Below, piece after piece: positions 5,778 through 6,727 of a stretch of DNA of 6,727 bases. The notes under the pieces were generated by a model. That model saw nothing but the letters and a program-made list of their open reading frames with translations. It had not been told where the DNA came from and made no database searches. Position 1 is the stretch's first letter. Each line of letters starts with the position of its first letter. The translations under genes and the position numbers were made by a program. The stretch comes from DATAQC01 sp038238185 (lineage in GTDB: Bacteria; Actinomycetota; Acidimicrobiia; Acidimicrobiales; AC-14): positions 1 through 6,727 of the forward strand of contig JBBRXY010000128.1 of NCBI GenBank assembly GCA_038238185.1, written 5' to 3'.

Positions 5778-6544
5778 GCGGAGCCCGCGTTGGCTTCGGC
5801 TGCCGTGCAATCTGCGGCTCGGCCGGGCACGATCCCGGCCACGCCGTACGTCGTGGGCCTGTGGCCCAGCCTGTTCCCCCAGCTCGACACCGACGAAAAG
5901 ACCGGCGCCATGCTGTCGCCGAACGGCAACCTGATCGTCAGCGGCACCGGCTATCTCGGAGCGTCACCCCCCAACGTGGTCGACGCCACCCACGCCGTCC
6001 AGTGGGCTTACGCCACCGACCTCGCCGTCGTGCACCGCTCCGACCGCCCGAGCATCTTCCCCGAGACGTTGCACGAGGCTCTGAACCGAACCACCAACAC
6101 CGTCACGTACCGGGCGACGAGGCCGTATGCGATCGCCTGGTCGGGCCTGCTGCACGCCGCCGTGTTGGTGGCCGTGACCCCGAGCGCCTCCGGTGCCGTG
6201 CCCCCCGGTACCGCCGTCACCGCGCATCATCCACGGGAGCCGCCTCCATCGCCGCGACCCTGCCCGGCGTGGCCGCCAAGACCACCTACCTGACCGGGTT
6301 CGAGGTCACCGGGGCCGGGGCTACCGCTGGCAACGTGGTGACCGTGACTGTCACCGGCACCGTCTCGGGCACTTTGTCCTACGTGTTCGCCGTGCCCATT
6401 GGGGCCACCGTCGGCGTCGCCCCCCTGGCCGTCGAGTTCGCCAGCCCCATCCCCGCCTCTGCGGTCAACACCGCCGTCGACGTCCCCAGCTTCGGAGCGG
6501 GCAACACCGCCGCCGCCGTGGTGGCCCACGGGTTCATCCTGTAG
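5778..6544 (+). pseudogene. Phage virion structural protein, 5'-truncated and frameshifted
   Basis: The first part, in the frame of TTG 5790, reads about 145 residues. It includes MLSPNGNLIVSGTG (41-54), AVQWAYATDLAVVHRSD (69-85), and PETLHEALNRTTNTVTYRAT (91-110), then RPYAIAWSGLLHAAVLVAV. This resembles the C-terminal region of actinophage capsid-type proteins, from memory of the family and not searched. The next 106 residues, up to TAG 6542, are in the -1 frame. They include LPGVAAKTTYLTGFEVTGAG, VPIGATVGVAPLAVEFA, and VPSFGAGNTAAAVVAHGF, a beta-rich domain that I recall as a recurrent phage appendage. The second frame has no start codon of its own nearby, and the two join naturally as ...GTAVTA-ASSTGAAS... 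if one base is restored near 6222-6226. That points to a single broken gene (or a sequencing deletion). Upstream the frame is closed by TAG at 5775. No ribosome site or ATG precedes 5790, and such proteins are normally longer, so the 5' end is probably missing. Confidence 0.6.
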
Positions 6545-6551
6545 CCGCCGG

Positions 6552-6582
6552 GGACCAAGGTAACCCTGGAGGATCTTGGTCC
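6552..6582 (+). terminator. Perfect 8-bp hairpin after the phage gene (terminator-like, no T tract)
   Basis: GGACCAAG (6552-6559) pairs perfectly with CTTGGTCC (6575-6582) around a 15-base loop, beginning eight bases after the phage gene's stop codon. No T run follows, so a canonical intrinsic terminator is not supported. Actinobacterial terminators often lack one, so a transcript-end role remains possible. Confidence 0.4.
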
Positions 6583-6584
6583 GA

Positions 6585-6609
6585 CCAAACTCCACCGGGG
6601 AGAGTTTGG
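6585..6609 (+). terminator. Second perfect 8-bp hairpin
   Basis: CCAAACTC (6585-6592) pairs perfectly with GAGTTTGG (6602-6609) around a 9-base loop, only two bases after the preceding hairpin. Its left arm also overlaps a dyad, TTGGTC-C-GACCAA (6576-6588), that shares bases with the first hairpin's right arm. The two hairpins could therefore compete with that alternative fold. No T tract follows. Confidence 0.4.
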
Positions 6610-6658
6610 CCCGAGGAAACGTCGACCGCCTCGACACTTTCCGACCTCAGCCTGTCGT

Positions 6659-6709
6659 GGGGGGGGCCCCCCCCGGCGGGGGGTGGGGGGAACACCCCCC
6701 CCCGCCCCC
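6659..6709. repeat. Extreme poly-G/poly-C low-complexity tract
   Basis: Eight G, eight C, then GGC, two runs of six G split by a single T (6678-6690), AACA, nine C, G and five C follow each other. The G runs and C runs can fold into a long imperfect hairpin around AACA (6691-6694). It may be a real structured terminator-like or G-quadruplex-capable element, or a sequencing/assembly artefact near the contig edge. The 110 or so bases from 6610 to the window end contain no supportable gene. Confidence 0.6.
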
Positions 6710-6727
6710 ACTCAGAGACACCCCGGC

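Noticed and set aside
5760..5830. Possible phage attachment site or tRNA remnant at the phage border
   Set aside because: No cloverleaf, CCA end, integrase gene or second copy of a core repeat could be found in the window.
6227..6637. 136-residue leftward Gly-rich frame
   Set aside because: It is antisense to the conserved phage beta-rich domain and spans the hairpins; the composition is typical of a shadow.

Overview
This is a high-GC window, about 70% or more in the core genes by hand counts of a few lines. It most resembles an actinobacterial chromosome. The supporting signs are strong G/C bias at third codon positions, a WecA-type transferase with a DHTSHRL motif, and weak or absent Shine-Dalgarno sequences at several starts. 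I cannot assign a genus. No rRNA, tRNA, CRISPR array or complete insertion sequence is visible.

The left and centre (1-4703) form an envelope or exopolysaccharide assembly locus. Three genes read leftward as a tight unit: a polytopic membrane protein of the glycosyltransferase-C/Wzy-like type (3552-2197), a small YdcF-like DUF218 protein (about 2176-1667), and a Wzz chain-length regulator fused to a bacterial tyrosine kinase (1664 to beyond base 1). The kinase starts two bases after the DUF218 stop. A WecA/MraY-family polyprenyl-phosphate sugar-1-phosphate transferase reads divergently (about 3636-4703). The inferred logic is that the transferase loads the first sugar on the lipid carrier, the membrane protein extends or polymerises the glycan, and the Wzz-kinase controls chain length or export. 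The DUF218 role is unknown.

The right part is different. An FkbM-like methyltransferase gene (5757-4873, leftward) has visibly lower GC than its neighbours. It abuts a rightward phage virion-protein fragment (5778-6544) that lacks a convincing 5' end and carries a one-base frameshift near 6224. After its stop come two perfect hairpins and then an extreme poly-G/poly-C tract at the window edge. This part looks like a recombined or decaying prophage border beside the glycan locus, although an assembly artefact at the far right edge is possible.

I did not find a clearly new biological system. The observations most worth checking are the apparent ATC (non-ATG) start of the transferase, the altered Walker A' motif of the kinase, and the broken phage gene with its downstream structured tail.
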